A stretch of 17,112 nt of DNA from Baffinella frigidus (GCA_026770585.1 MU646604.1:41370-58481), one strand, 5' to 3'. Positions 6,978 through 13,545 are shown, numbered from the stretch's first letter. Program-made: numbers and translations. The notes: a model not told the origin generated them from the letters alone.

Positions 6978-7106
6978 GGTCTACACAGCGGACTACAAAG
7001 GGATTTCGTGAATGTCCCTCAAGTGATTGGTCCATAGGCACTACGGTAGTCAATACCGTAGGGACATAGGGGGTTCCTACTGATAAGGTTCGTAGCCCTC
7101 TGAGTG
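6978..7106. mobile_element. CACACAGCGG-family element, copy 3 (degenerate)
   Basis: Left end CTACACAGCGGACTACAAAG. The right end TTCGTAGCCCTCTGAGTG is a weaker complement. The core, CACTACGGTAGTCAATACCG TAGGGACATAGG, contains a short palindrome. Its limit on the right is uncertain. Confidence 0.55.
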
Positions 7107-7112
7107 TTTTGG

Positions 7113-7376
7113 CGCAGTGCAGTGTGAACGATGTGTACTGTGGTTCACCTCCACAAGTGTTCCGTTACCAACCCCACGCAGTGGGCTTCAAAATACATTT
7201 CGACCAAAAATCTGATCGAGGTATTGGTTGTTAAGATGTCTTGGCATCGAGCAATTATTATATTAGTACCATGAACATAAATGGACGAATGTGTGAAGCC
7301 CACTGTGTGGAGAACCGTCCCGGACGCTCCTGCATCATTTTACCTATCTCCCCACCCCACCGTATTAGGCTGTGAA
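7113..7376 (+). repeat. Left copy of a duplicated block (second copy 8713-9145)
   Basis: From GGCGCAGTGCAG through TTCACCTCCACAAG to the tail CTATCTCCCCACCCCACC, this block is repeated in the same orientation at 8713-9145. The right copy has an extra element (8934-9112) in its tail. A short version of the opening (TTGGCAGTGCAGTGTAAGCA) also occurs at 12381. No coding frame is conserved between copies. Confidence 0.8.
7174..7310. mobile_element. CACAGTGGG element, copy in left duplicated block
   Basis: CCACGCAGTGGGCTTCAAAA at the left and TGTGAAGCCCACTGTGTGG at the right are terminal inverted repeats, related to the CACACAGCGG family. AT-rich interior with GAGCAATTATTATATTAG. Homologous to 8773-8906. 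Confidence 0.75.
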
Positions 7377-7622
7377 TTTTGGTTTTACGGCTGAGGGTTT
7401 AGGGTAGATTGTTGAGGGGTCAGGGTTTAGGGTTTAGGGTTTAGGGTTTGGTTTTCGGGGTGTAGTGTTTAGCGTGTAGGGTACATGGTTCATGGATAAG
7501 GGTTTAGGGCTTACGGTTTATGGTTTAGGGTGAAGTGTTTAGGGCTTAGGGTTTAGGGTCCAGGGTTCAGGATTTAGGGTTTATGGTTCAGGGTTCAGGG
7601 TTCAGGGTGTAGGGTTTAGGGT
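7377..7622 (+). repeat. TTTAGGG array (G-strand on +)
   Basis: About 30 imperfect units (GGGTTTA, GGGTTCA, GGGTGTA). It faces the C-strand array at 7746-8700, with about 120 bp of unique sequence between them. Confidence 0.92.
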
Positions 7623-7646
7623 GAGTCGCGCACCAAGAGGGCGTGT

Positions 7647-7745
7647 CTATAAAATATAATCGTCGAGTGCATGTATGGACCGTTACGAATCTGCTGCCAG
7701 CGAGAAACCGTTGACAGTCGAACAACCTCTTGTTCTTGCAGCTAG
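7647..7745 (+). repeat. Long inverted repeat, left arm (partner 9147-9244)
   Basis: The sequence through ATGGACCGTTACGAATCTGC and GCGAGAAACCGTTGACAGTC is found reverse-complemented at 9147-9244 at roughly 85% identity. It separates the two opposed telomere-like arrays. No open frame is shared. Confidence 0.85.
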
Positions 7746-8700
7746 GCCCTAAACCCTACACCATAAACACTAAACACTAAACACTCAACTCTAAACTCTA
7801 AAAGCTAAAAGCTACACCCTACACCACACACCCTAAACAACAAACCCCAAGCCCTAAACCCTGAACCCTAGACCCAAAACCCTGGGAACTAAACCCTGAA
7901 CCCTGCACCATGTGCCCTGACACCTGAACCCTAAAAACTGAAAACTAAACCCTAAAACCTGCACCCTAAAAAAGAAACCCATTAAAAAAAAACCACACCC
8001 CAGACATCTAAAGCCTGAAACCTAAACGCAAAACCGTACACCCTAAACCCTCAATCCTAAACCCTAAACCTCAAACCCTAAAACCCAAACCCTAAACCCT
8101 GAAACCCAATCCCTAAACCCTAAAACCCAAACCCTTGACTCTGATCCCCAACCCCCAAACCCTAAACCCTACACCCTAAACCCTACACCCTAAACCCTAA
8201 ACCCTAAACCCTAAACCCTAAACCCTGACACGAATCCCTACAGCCTGAACCCAACAACCCCTACACCCTGAACCCTACACTCTACACGCTACACGCTTCA
8301 CCCTGTACCCACCTAAACCTTCAACCCTCAACCTTAAACCCTCAAGCCTTAAGCCTCAAGCCTCAAGCCTCAAACCCCAACCCTGAATCCTAAACCCTAA
8401 ATCCTAAACCCTAAACTCTAAACTCTAAACACTAAACACTACACCCTACACCCTACACCCTAAACCATAAACCATAAACCATGAGCCTTAAACCCTAAAT
8501 CTTACATCCTAAACCCTAAACTCTAATCCCCAAACCCTAAACCTGACATCTTACACCCTACACCCTAAACCCTCAACACTCTCACCCTAAACCCTAACCC
8601 CAAACCCCAAACCCTTCACCCTAAACCCTAAGCCCCACACCCCACACCCTTCACCCTACACCCTTCACCCGACACCGTAAACCCCAAAACCTCAGCCCTA
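7746..8700 (+). repeat. Long degenerate CCCTAAA array (C-strand on +), about 950 bp
   Basis: The largest telomere-like tract here: over 100 imperfect heptamers, with runs of pure CCCTAAA at 8190-8225 and local variants spread in short runs (CCTCAAG, CCCTACA, ACTAAAC). Variant runs suggest local slippage and duplication after the array formed. Internal position and high divergence argue against an active telomere. Confidence 0.95.
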
Positions 8701-8772
8701 CCAGAAGACGGTGTTGGGCGCAGTGCAGCATGAATGTTGTTTTACCTCCACAAGAGTGCCTACTCCAACCCT

Positions 8773-8906
8773 TCATTGTGGGCCTTGAAGGAAATTTCGA
8801 CCAAAGATGTGGTCCACGTTTCGGCAACAAAATGTCTTTGCACCAAGCAATTCTCAATTATTACCAAGAAAATCAATGGATAGATGTGCGAGACCCACTG
8901 TGTGGG
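8773..8906. mobile_element. CACAGTGGG element, copy in right duplicated block
   Basis: Left end TCATTGTGGGCCTTGAAGGA, right end GAGACCCACTGTGTGGGG. The interior is homologous to 7174-7310 (GACCAAAGATGTGG, GCAATTCTCAATTATTA). Confidence 0.7.
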
Positions 8907-8933
8907 GAACCGACCTGCACGGTCCTGAATCAC

Positions 8934-9112
8934 TACTTTAGACGTGACCGGGAGCAATCAAAAGTTGCCGTAGTGCAAAATTCCCCAGATCTGGGGAAAA
9001 TGAAAGTTCATAAGTTGACACCAGACGGGCCCGCCTCCGGGGAATTTGAGCCATTCTGTCAACTTTGGCCGCCCAAGGTGAGTTCAGATTGCCCCCGCTC
9101 AGGTCTAGCGTA
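8934..9112. mobile_element. TACTTTAGACGTGACCGG-family element, copy 2
   Basis: Bounded by TA at both ends. TACTTTAGACGTGACCGGGA at the left pairs imperfectly with CCCGCTCAGGTCTAGCGTA at the right. Interior hairpins include TTCCCCAGATCTGGGGAA and an AAGTTGAC/GTCAACTT pair (9012-9066). The left duplicated block lacks this element at the equivalent place, giving an empty-site comparison. Confidence 0.82.
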
Positions 9113-9146
9113 GTTTCTCCCCACCCCACCCTATCAGACTGTTTAA

Positions 9147-9244
9147 CCTACAAGGACAAGAGTTTTGTTTGACTATCAACGGTTTCTCGCTAGCAGCAGA
9201 TGCGTAACGGTCCATTTACGCACTTGACGGTTTTACTTTACAGA
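9147..9244 (-). repeat. Long inverted repeat, right arm (partner 7647-7745)
   Basis: Reverse complement of 7647-7745, including GCAGATGCGTAACGGTCCAT. Together the arms bracket 1.4 kb holding the long telomere-like array, the duplicated block and two elements. Confidence 0.85.
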
Positions 9245-9273
9245 CAACCTCTCTCGGCGCAAGACTCGCTCAC

Positions 9274-9880
9274 GCGACACAGTCCCGTGCAGAGTCACTC
9301 TCTGGCTATCCTACACGTGTAAAGTCACTGAGGTTATCCTACACGGGACTGTGTCCCCAGATGGCTATATCCTACACGGCACTGTGTCCCCAGAGACGCA
9401 TGCTCTCGCGCCCCAAGGCGGGTCCGCCCTAGACTCCGTCCCCGAGGCGGGCCCGTCCTAGACTCTTTCCCCGAGCCGAGGTGGGCCTGTCCCAGACTAC
9501 CTCCTCAACCCCCTCCCTCTTGCGCCTGAGCAACGTCAGCACCCAGGGGGGGTTGGGGGTGGGGGGGGGGGGGCGAAAGCTGCTGTGATTGTGGGTACCG
9601 AAGATATCTTCTTTGGAAGCCTCACAACCTTGCATCCGTAGGTGCCCTGCGAGCCTAGCTACCCACAACACTCTCAGTCTGGCGCGCACGTGCGGCCTAT
9701 ATCCACTCCTAGTGGACGTGACCGCGGTAAAGTCACTCCGGCCATCCTACACGGGACTGCATCCCCAGCCTCAGGCGTCCAAAGTGAACAAGTCCTGCTA
9801 CCCACAACACTCTGGGGGTACAGTACAGTCCCGTGTAGGATGACCAAACGACCCCGGCCATCCTACACGGGACCGTATCC
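9274..9880. repeat. Dispersed ATCCTACACGGGACTGTGTC repeats, both orientations
   Basis: The motif ATCCTACACGGGACTGTGTC plus CCCAG, or clear variants, starts at about 9308, 9333, 9369, 9742 and 9859. Inverted copies lie at about 9279-9291 and 9819-9838. The pair 9819-9838/9858-9876 forms a hairpin. Between 9400 and 9740 the spacer has other small repeats. No gene recognised; it is probably 3' flank of gene 2. Confidence 0.8.
9415..9500 (+). repeat. Tandem repeat of about 30 bp, three imperfect copies
   Basis: Units of the form GGCGGGTCCGCCCTAGACTC, CGTCCCCGA and GGCGGGCCCGTCCTAGACTC, then GGTGGGCCTGTCCCAGACT. Each ends in a CCCCGAG spacer. Confidence 0.7.
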
Positions 9881-9891
9881 CCAGAAAGACT

Positions 9892-9960
9892 CTCAGGCCT
9901 CAGGCCTCAGGCCTCAGGCCTCAGGCCTCAGGCCTCAGGCCTCAGGCCTCAGGTCTCAGG
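9892..9960 (+). repeat. Heptamer array (CCTCAGG)n, about nine copies
   Basis: Almost pure CAGGCCT units with one T variant near the end. The repeat unit is 7 bp, the same length as the telomere-like heptamers, but its sequence is unrelated. The last unit overlaps the stop codon of the gene 2 terminal exon (9956-9958). Confidence 0.95.
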
Positions 9961-10054
9961 CATCCAAGGTGAAGAAGTCCTCTTCCCCCTGGCGCGCAAC
10001 GCGCACGACGCGCGCGCTGTTGAACGCCTCCTGCCGCGTCCGCGCGAGTTCATC
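9956..10054 (-). CDS. Gene 2 exon E (terminal)
   Basis: After CTCAAGCAG (acceptor 10055-10057) the frame reads DELARTRQEAFNSARVVRVA and then RQGEEDFFTLDA, TGA. It is exactly 33 codons in phase 0, amphipathic and charged, with strong codon bias to C/G third positions. It lies directly beside the telomere-like array 10077-10466, which makes up most of the preceding intron. Confidence 0.72.
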   Translation of the reverse strand, partial: DELARTRQEAFNSARVVRVARQGEEDFFTLDA

Positions 10055-11976
10055 CTGCTTGAGGCCTTCGAGTTTAGGTTTGGGGTTGAGGGTTTGGGGT
10101 TCGGGGTTTGGGGTTTGGGGTTTGGGGTTTGGGGTTTGGGGTTTGGGGTTTGGTGTTTAGGGGTTAGTGTCTAGGGTTTGGGGTTCAAGTTTTAGGTTTT
10201 GGTTTTTGGGTTTAGGGTTTAGGGTTTAGGGTGTAGGGTTGAAGGTTGAGGGGTCAGGGATCAGGGTTTAGGGTTGAGGGTTTATGGTTTAGGGTTTGGG
10301 GTTTGGTGTTGAGGGTTCATAGTTTAGGGTTCATGGTTCAAGGTTCAAGGTTTCGGGTCTAGGATTAAGGGTTTCGGGTTCAGGGTTTAGCGTTTAGCGT
10401 TTAGGCCTTAGGATTTAGGGGTCAAACTTTAGGATTTAGGATTTAGGGTTTAGGGTTCAGGGTGTACGAGGTCGCCGCACGCCTCGCGCAGAAATAGCTC
10501 TTCTGCCTGCTTGGTCTGTACCTGATTGTTGCACGACAAACCGTTACGCAAACCGTTACACAAACCGTTACACAAACCGTTTCGCTGCACAAACTTCAAG
10601 AGTATACTGGAGCGTACGCAAACCGTTTCGCTGCACAAACTTCAAGACACGCTGTTACGCTCCAGTACAAATTTCCGTTACCGGAACGGGCTCACACGGT
10701 TAGGAACGTTGCGTGCAGGTGGATAGATGGACTTTGATCTGGCGATATTAACTTAACTTAAAAAAAATTGCACACACTCACCCCCTAAGATAGTACAAAC
10801 TGTTTCAAAATGAATCAGTTTTTACATTAGATTCAAACCGCACAGGGTTTGTGCGCACCGAGACTCGAGCTAACTCGGGATCAAGGCTTCGCATCAGAAC
10901 AGTCTCGAATGAGTCAACTGGCAGGAGACTGTCTAGCTCTACCGCAATCGAGCTTGCTGACTATTCATAAGTTGACATGCTGGGTTTGTGGTACCCACCC
11001 CATCATCTGTTAGGCAAAAAGAGCCCACTCTCACCAGATTGGTGAATCAAAATCGACTGTGGCAGAACTAGCTAGACTGTGGCAGAGGCAGCTGCGGCAG
11101 GGGCGAGCGCCAGGTGGTGGTGGTGGTGGTGCTTTGAGGTGGGACCGGAGTCTAGGACGGGCCTGCTTCGGGCAACGCACGATTCTCGGGCTCAGCCTAG
11201 GCCAGGGCCGAATTCGGCCCTGGCCAAAGGTCAATTTCCTGCAGGATTTCTTGCGCATTCTCCAAAGTGGCCGATGCGTGGGATACATCATGGAACGACG
11301 GCAATAAACCCTGCGCCTTCTGGAAGTACTACAGCGCGCGGGGGGGGGGGGTCTCAGTTCTAGCACAAACACACAGCGAAAAGGCGGGCGGTGCTGGCAA
11401 GCGAGGGATGTGAGACGGGGGCTGTAGCGACGAGCTGAGACACACCGCAGGGTTTGAAACTCCTTTGTGCTCCCAGGTCGGGTCGGCGCGTGCCTGCATG
11501 TTGAGCGAGGAAAGTAGCGCCTGCAGGCGCACGATCTCCGCGTCCCGCTTCTCCTCTTCCTCCTTCTGCCTCTCCTCCTCGTCCTTCTGCCGCCGCGCCG
11601 CCAAAGCCGCCACGAAGGAGGTGGTGGTGGTGGCCACTTTTACCAGAGTGTGGTAATCGGGGGAGGCATCTCGGGCGGCAAGCGTAGGTGTGGCGGAGCG
11701 CCCACGGCGAGCCGAGGGACGGTCAACTTCGTCGCCCATGCGTTGCGCTGCTTTGGGTACCCAAACGTTTGGGTACCCGAAGACTTCGCACCTGTCGCCG
11801 AGGTGGAAGAGGTCGGACCGCGGCTCGGTCGCCTTTCGCACAGTTTTCGGCGTGGTAAACACGTGCTCCGTGTTCGGCGATGCGGGACCATTGAACGGCG
11901 CCCCTGCGTTGAACGGCATCTCCTGCGCCGGGGCGGAGTCCTCAGATAAGCGGCTGGCTTGCAGCGCGGCTGCGTC
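9956..11976 (-). CDS. Gene 2: C-terminal exons of an unrecognised partly coiled-coil protein
   Basis: Reading right to left, candidate exons are A 11976-11446, B from 11328, a 22-bp micro-exon 11056-11035, C 10956-10859, D 10521-10468 and E 10054-9956. All have AG acceptors and, except B, GT donors or the final stop. Phases agree: A to B is 0, micro-exon to C is 1, C to D and D to E are 0. The deduced protein has a proline/serine-rich region, a Glu/Lys/Arg coiled coil, then acidic helical segments ending in DFFTLDA. I do not recognise the family. None of the exons other than A is long enough to stand out by ORF length. The 5' end lies beyond 11976 and was not resolved; the 3' limit of exon B is unresolved too. 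Confidence 0.6.
10077..10466 (+). repeat. GGGGTTT/TTTAGGG array inside gene 2 intron D-E
   Basis: Starts with about nine nearly pure GGGGTTT heptamers (10096-10152) and then becomes a mixed TTTAGGG-type array. In the sense of gene 2 it reads CCCTAAA/CCCCAAA, so it gives the intron a C-rich stretch before the exon E acceptor, as in kish intron 2. The donor GTACACCC is at 10467. Confidence 0.93.
10468..10521 (-). CDS. Gene 2 exon D
   Basis: Between acceptor CAACAATCAG and donor GTACAC lie 18 codons in phase 0: VQTKQAEELFLREACGDL. The heptad-like spacing and charge resemble a helical or coiled-coil segment. It joins without interruption to exon E (GDL-DELART). A shorter variant starting after AAGCAG (AEELFL...) is also possible. 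Confidence 0.62.
10536..10670 (+). repeat. Tandem 12-mers and a 31-bp direct repeat in gene 2 intron C-D
   Basis: Four 12-bp units (ACAAACCGTTAC and variants) at 10536-10583 are followed by CGCTGCACAAACTTCAAGA, which recurs at 10629-10647 after a second AACCGTTT. GTATACTGGAGCGTACG (10604-10620) and CGTTACGCTCCAGTAC (10653-10668) are inverted partners. Probably slippage plus hairpin-mediated duplication. Confidence 0.85.
10859..10956 (-). CDS. Gene 2 exon C
   Basis: Acceptor AATAGTCAG (10957-10959), donor GTGCGC at 10858-10853. The 98-bp exon carries two bases of a split codon and 32 codons: SSIAVELDSLLPVDSFETVL and then MRSLDPELARVS. The other two frames are closed by stops while this one is open and protein-like. 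The donor GTGCGC is identical to those of both kish introns. Confidence 0.7.
11035..11056 (-). CDS. Gene 2 candidate 22-bp micro-exon
   Basis: A strong acceptor (CTGCCACAG) and strong donor (GTGAGA) bracket TCGATTTTGATTCACCAATC plus TG. Read in phase 0 it gives SILIHQS plus one base, and that base completes an Ala codon with exon C. This is the only frame compatible with exon C. Its short length makes it tentative. Confidence 0.35.
11197..11328 (-). CDS. Gene 2 exon B, 3' limit unresolved
   Basis: After a C-run and GCGCGCTGTAG (11329-11331) the phase-0 frame reads YFQKAQGLLPSFHDVSHASA, then TLENAQEILQEIDLW, then residues encoded by a perfect palindrome (11200-11225) and a TAG at 11197-11199. 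It may be a true terminal exon for one isoform or may splice on at GTATCC (phase 0, after FHD). It may also be an exon broken by the palindrome, with a GTGCGT donor just past it at about 11179. The helical TLENAQEILQEID part looks coding. Confidence 0.55.
   Translation of the reverse strand, partial: YFQKAQGLLPSFHDVSHASATLENAQEILQEIDLWPGPNSALA
11200..11225. repeat. Perfect 26-bp palindrome at the end of gene 2 exon B
   Basis: GGCCAGGGCC-GAATTC-GGCCCTGGCC, with no mismatch. On the - strand the exon B frame runs through it and meets TAG immediately after. Compare the 24-bp palindrome in exon A and the 26-bp one at 3658-3683, also centred on GAATTC. Confidence 0.97.
11329..11445 (-). other. Gene 2 intron A-B (117 bp)
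   Basis: On the - strand GTGTGTCTCAGC ... CCCCCGCGCGCTGTAG. The run of about 13 C forms a clear pyrimidine tract. It is the one short intron in the window, free of hairpin elements and telomere-like repeats. The large open frame of 302 codons (12237-11329) simply reads through it. Confidence 0.65.
11446..11976 (-). CDS. Gene 2 exon A: proline-rich region and coiled coil
   Basis: 531 bp, 177 codons, phase 0 at both ends, lying inside a longer open frame that reads up to 12237. It starts DAAALQASRLSEDSAPAQ. A low-complexity Pro/Ala/Asn part follows, then TPKTVRKATEPRSDLFHLGD RCEV, a palindrome-encoded FGYPNVWVP, and an Arg/Ser/Thr linker. Next is a strong coiled coil rich in Glu, Lys and Arg (AALAARRQKDEEERQKEEEE and KRDAEIVRLQALLSSLN, about 11505-11600), ending PTWEHKGVSNPA at donor GTGTGT. 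The frame upstream of 11976 is less protein-like (many Trp, Cys and Ser), so I put an acceptor at GTGCGCAG there, but its pyrimidine tract is weak. Coiled-coil proteins are common in cytoskeletal and centriolar complexes; no specific role is claimed. Confidence 0.6.
11755..11778. repeat. Perfect 24-bp palindrome within gene 2 exon A
   Basis: GGGTACCCAAAC-GTTTGGGTACCC. Its length is a multiple of three, so it adds eight codons (GYPNVWVP region) without shifting the frame. The aromatic and hydrophobic residues stand out against the polar surroundings. Confidence 0.97.
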
Positions 11977-12212
11977 CTGCGCACCGCCCCACCGCCTGCT
12001 CGCCCACCCGCAGTTGAACGCGGCTTTCAGGATCCAAGACAAAATATCCAAACGAAGAGAGATGACGGATGCCGCTCTGCCAAACGAAGAGAGCCGAGTG
12101 GAATTCCACTGCGCGATGCTGCCTCTGCTGCTGAATACGTGCCGGGGGCGGGGGGGGGCGGGAGGCACCTTGCGAAAAGGGCGGGAAGGATGCGTCTGTT
12201 TTCGTCTGCTAC

Positions 12213-12232
12213 AAGGGGGTCGCGACCCCCTT
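12213..12232. repeat. Perfect 20-bp palindrome
   Basis: AAGGGGGTCG-CGACCCCCTT, about 240 bp upstream of gene 2 exon A in the sense of that gene. Confidence 0.95.
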
Positions 12233-12254
12233 AGCAAGTGCCAGGATATTTTTT

Positions 12255-12367
12255 ACCTTAAGTCAACCGGCTGATCCTCGGCAGTCAGTAATCAGTTGCC
12301 GGGGAGGGTGCTCCCAGCGCACTCAATTTACTTAAGGCTCTGGCTCTGAGGGGCAGTTGACTTAGGT
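12255..12367. mobile_element. Small inverted-repeat element, ACCTTAAGTCAAC ends
   Basis: ACCTTAAGTCAACCGGCTGA at the left and GAGGGGCAGTTGACTTAGGT at the right pair with several mismatches. Inner CTTAAGG and CAATTTACTTAAGG parts. TTAAGTCAA also occurs in the arms of the TTATCTCAG family (4253, 5318). Confidence 0.65.
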
Positions 12368-12574
12368 GGAATGTTCTGGTTGGCAGTGCAGTGTAAGCAC
12401 CTACACGGGTTACTCAAGAATACAGACAGGGGGGCTTGATGTGATCCGAAAGGAAGCATGGCCTTTCTACAGAACCAGTTCCGGTGTCCGCCTATGTTGG
12501 GAGCTCGCAGAACCTAAAGGACCTAAAGGACACGCACTGTCCCCAGGCTGGCCCTGTGCACCTAGGACTAGGCC

Positions 12575-12675
12575 TACAGGGGTACCTCGCTCATAAGAAA
12601 CCGCACCCCCCCCAGGACCCTACAGTAGGGCCCTATGGTGGTCCTACGGGGAAGCGTTTTCTTATGAGGGAGGTA
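12575..12675. mobile_element. ACAGGGGTACCTCG-family hairpin element, copy 5, right end truncated
   Basis: Full left end, C-run, TACAGTAGGGCCCTATGG core and TTTTCTTATGAGGGAGGTAC, but it lacks the last CCCCTGT. The next copy starts immediately, sharing the TAC. Confidence 0.9.
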
Positions 12676-12795
12676 CAGGGGTACCTCGCTCATAAGAAAC
12701 CGCCCCTTCTCCTAGGACCACCATAGGGCCCTAGGCATAGGCCTACTGTGTGGTCCTACGGGGAGGCGTTTTCTTGTAATCAAGGTACCCCTGTA
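12674..12795. mobile_element. ACAGGGGTACCTCG-family hairpin element, copy 6
   Basis: TACAGGGGTACCTCGCTCAT at the left; the right end TTTTCTTGTAATCAAGGTAC plus CCCTGTA is slightly diverged. A 12-bp direct repeat GGACTAGGCCTA lies at 12565-12576 and 12796-12807, bracketing copies 5 and 6 as a pair. Confidence 0.9.
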
Positions 12796-12893
12796 GGACT
12801 AGGCCTACCCCAGGACCCTAGGGCGGGGCGTGTCTTTATTCGCGAGTAACCCCTGCAGGGGTCGGTGCATTCTTCCATCCCAGATAATCATTG

Positions 12894-13221
12894 CACACAC
12901 GGTGGGCTTCGAGGGTTTCGTTGGGCCTGGATTCCAGGGGGATACAAAAATGCACCAGAAAATCTCTCAAGTTAATTGCATCAAGGCAAGTTGACTTGTG
13001 ATGAAAGGTTGGTGGTCCACCGTGTGGGCCCTCGGTCTCCGAGAGCTCGGGCACCTCCGCGGGCCGCAGGGGTCGTCATGGATTTTCTGCCCAAATCGGG
13101 CCAACTTTCCGTTACCTTATCCGTAGGAAACCCCCCTATGTCCCCACGGATTGCCTACCGTAGGGTCCTAGGTCTTATCGCTTAAGGGTGATTCGAAATG
13201 CCTTGGAAGTCCGGTGTGTGG
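12894..13221. mobile_element. CACACAGCGG-family element, long copy
   Basis: CACACACGGTGGGCTTCGAG at the left pairs with CTTGGAAGTCCGGTGTGTG at the right. The right half (TTTCCGTTACC, TCCGTAGGAA, CGTAGGGTCCTAGGTCTTAT) is nearly the same as the element at 4523-4686. The left half has a second inverted end, CCACCGTGTGGGCC (13018-13031), so it may be two joined elements. AAGTTGACTTG is at 12988. Confidence 0.7.
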
Positions 13222-13267
13222 GGGGGCGTCGTGGTCCTGGCAGAGAAGGTACGTACAGGGGTATCCA

Positions 13268-13372
13268 TATCCCTTAAGTGCCCAGTAGGCTCATACGCCC
13301 TACCGTAGGGCCCTAGGGACCTGCCTAGGACCTCAGGCCCCCAAATTTGGAGGCCTGGTCACTTAAGGGATA
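13268..13372. mobile_element. Hairpin element, TATCCCTTAAGTG family, copy 2
   Basis: TATCCCTTAAGTGCCCAG and CTGGTCACTTAAGGGATA ends, TA-bounded. The core CTCATACGCCCTACCGTAGG is identical to copy 1 (2630). The right half has a private palindrome, GGCCCCCAAATTTGGAGGCC with one mismatch. Confidence 0.92.
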
Positions 13373-13435
13373 ACCCTAGTAGATTCTAGGCCTACATGGC
13401 CCTACGGTGGTCCGAGGGGTGTGTGTGCATGGCCC

Positions 13436-13545
13436 TACAGGGGTACCTCGCTCATAAGAAAACGCCCCCCCCCTGGGACCCTACAGTAGGGCCCTATGGG
13501 GGTCCCTAGGGGGAAGCGTTTTCTTATGAGCGAGGTACCCCTGTA
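13436..13545. mobile_element. ACAGGGGTACCTCG-family hairpin element, copy 7
   Basis: TA-bounded, arms almost perfect: TACAGGGGTACCTCGCTCAT with ATGAGCGAGGTACCCCTGTA. Core GGACCCTACAGTAGGGCCC. One of the best-preserved copies. Confidence 0.94.

Larger units (their letters stand above)
12401..12859. mobile_element. CTACAGGGGTTACTCG-family element, copy 2, with two nested hairpins
   Basis: CTACACGGGTTACTCAAGA at the left and TTCGCGAGTAACCCCTGCAG at the right. The right part GGGCGGGGCGTGTC matches copy 1 at 6697-6710. TATGTTGGGAG and CCTAAAGGACCTAAAGG (12493-12530) match 6790-6827. Two GGTACCTCG hairpins (12575-12675, 12674-12795) are inserted side by side. Confidence 0.8.

Noticed and set aside
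7746-8700. True telomere or CRISPR-like array
   Set aside because: Repeats are degenerate, internal and flanked by unique DNA on both sides; there is no repeat-spacer pattern.
8730-9113. 127-codon + frame across the right duplicated block
   Set aside because: It crosses two inverted-repeat elements and is not conserved in the left block copy.
11773-11830. CAP-Gly-like reading of the DLFHLGDRCEVFG stretch in gene 2 exon A
   Set aside because: Only the first few residues are suggestive; the Gly-rich core of that domain is absent and the following residues come from a palindrome.
11977-12237. First 87 codons of the 302-codon - strand frame as the true N-terminus of gene 2
   Set aside because: Composition is unlike the downstream part, and it begins in the 20-bp palindrome region. 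An acceptor-like GTGCGCAG at 11977 gives a phase-0 exon. Not excluded, but less likely.
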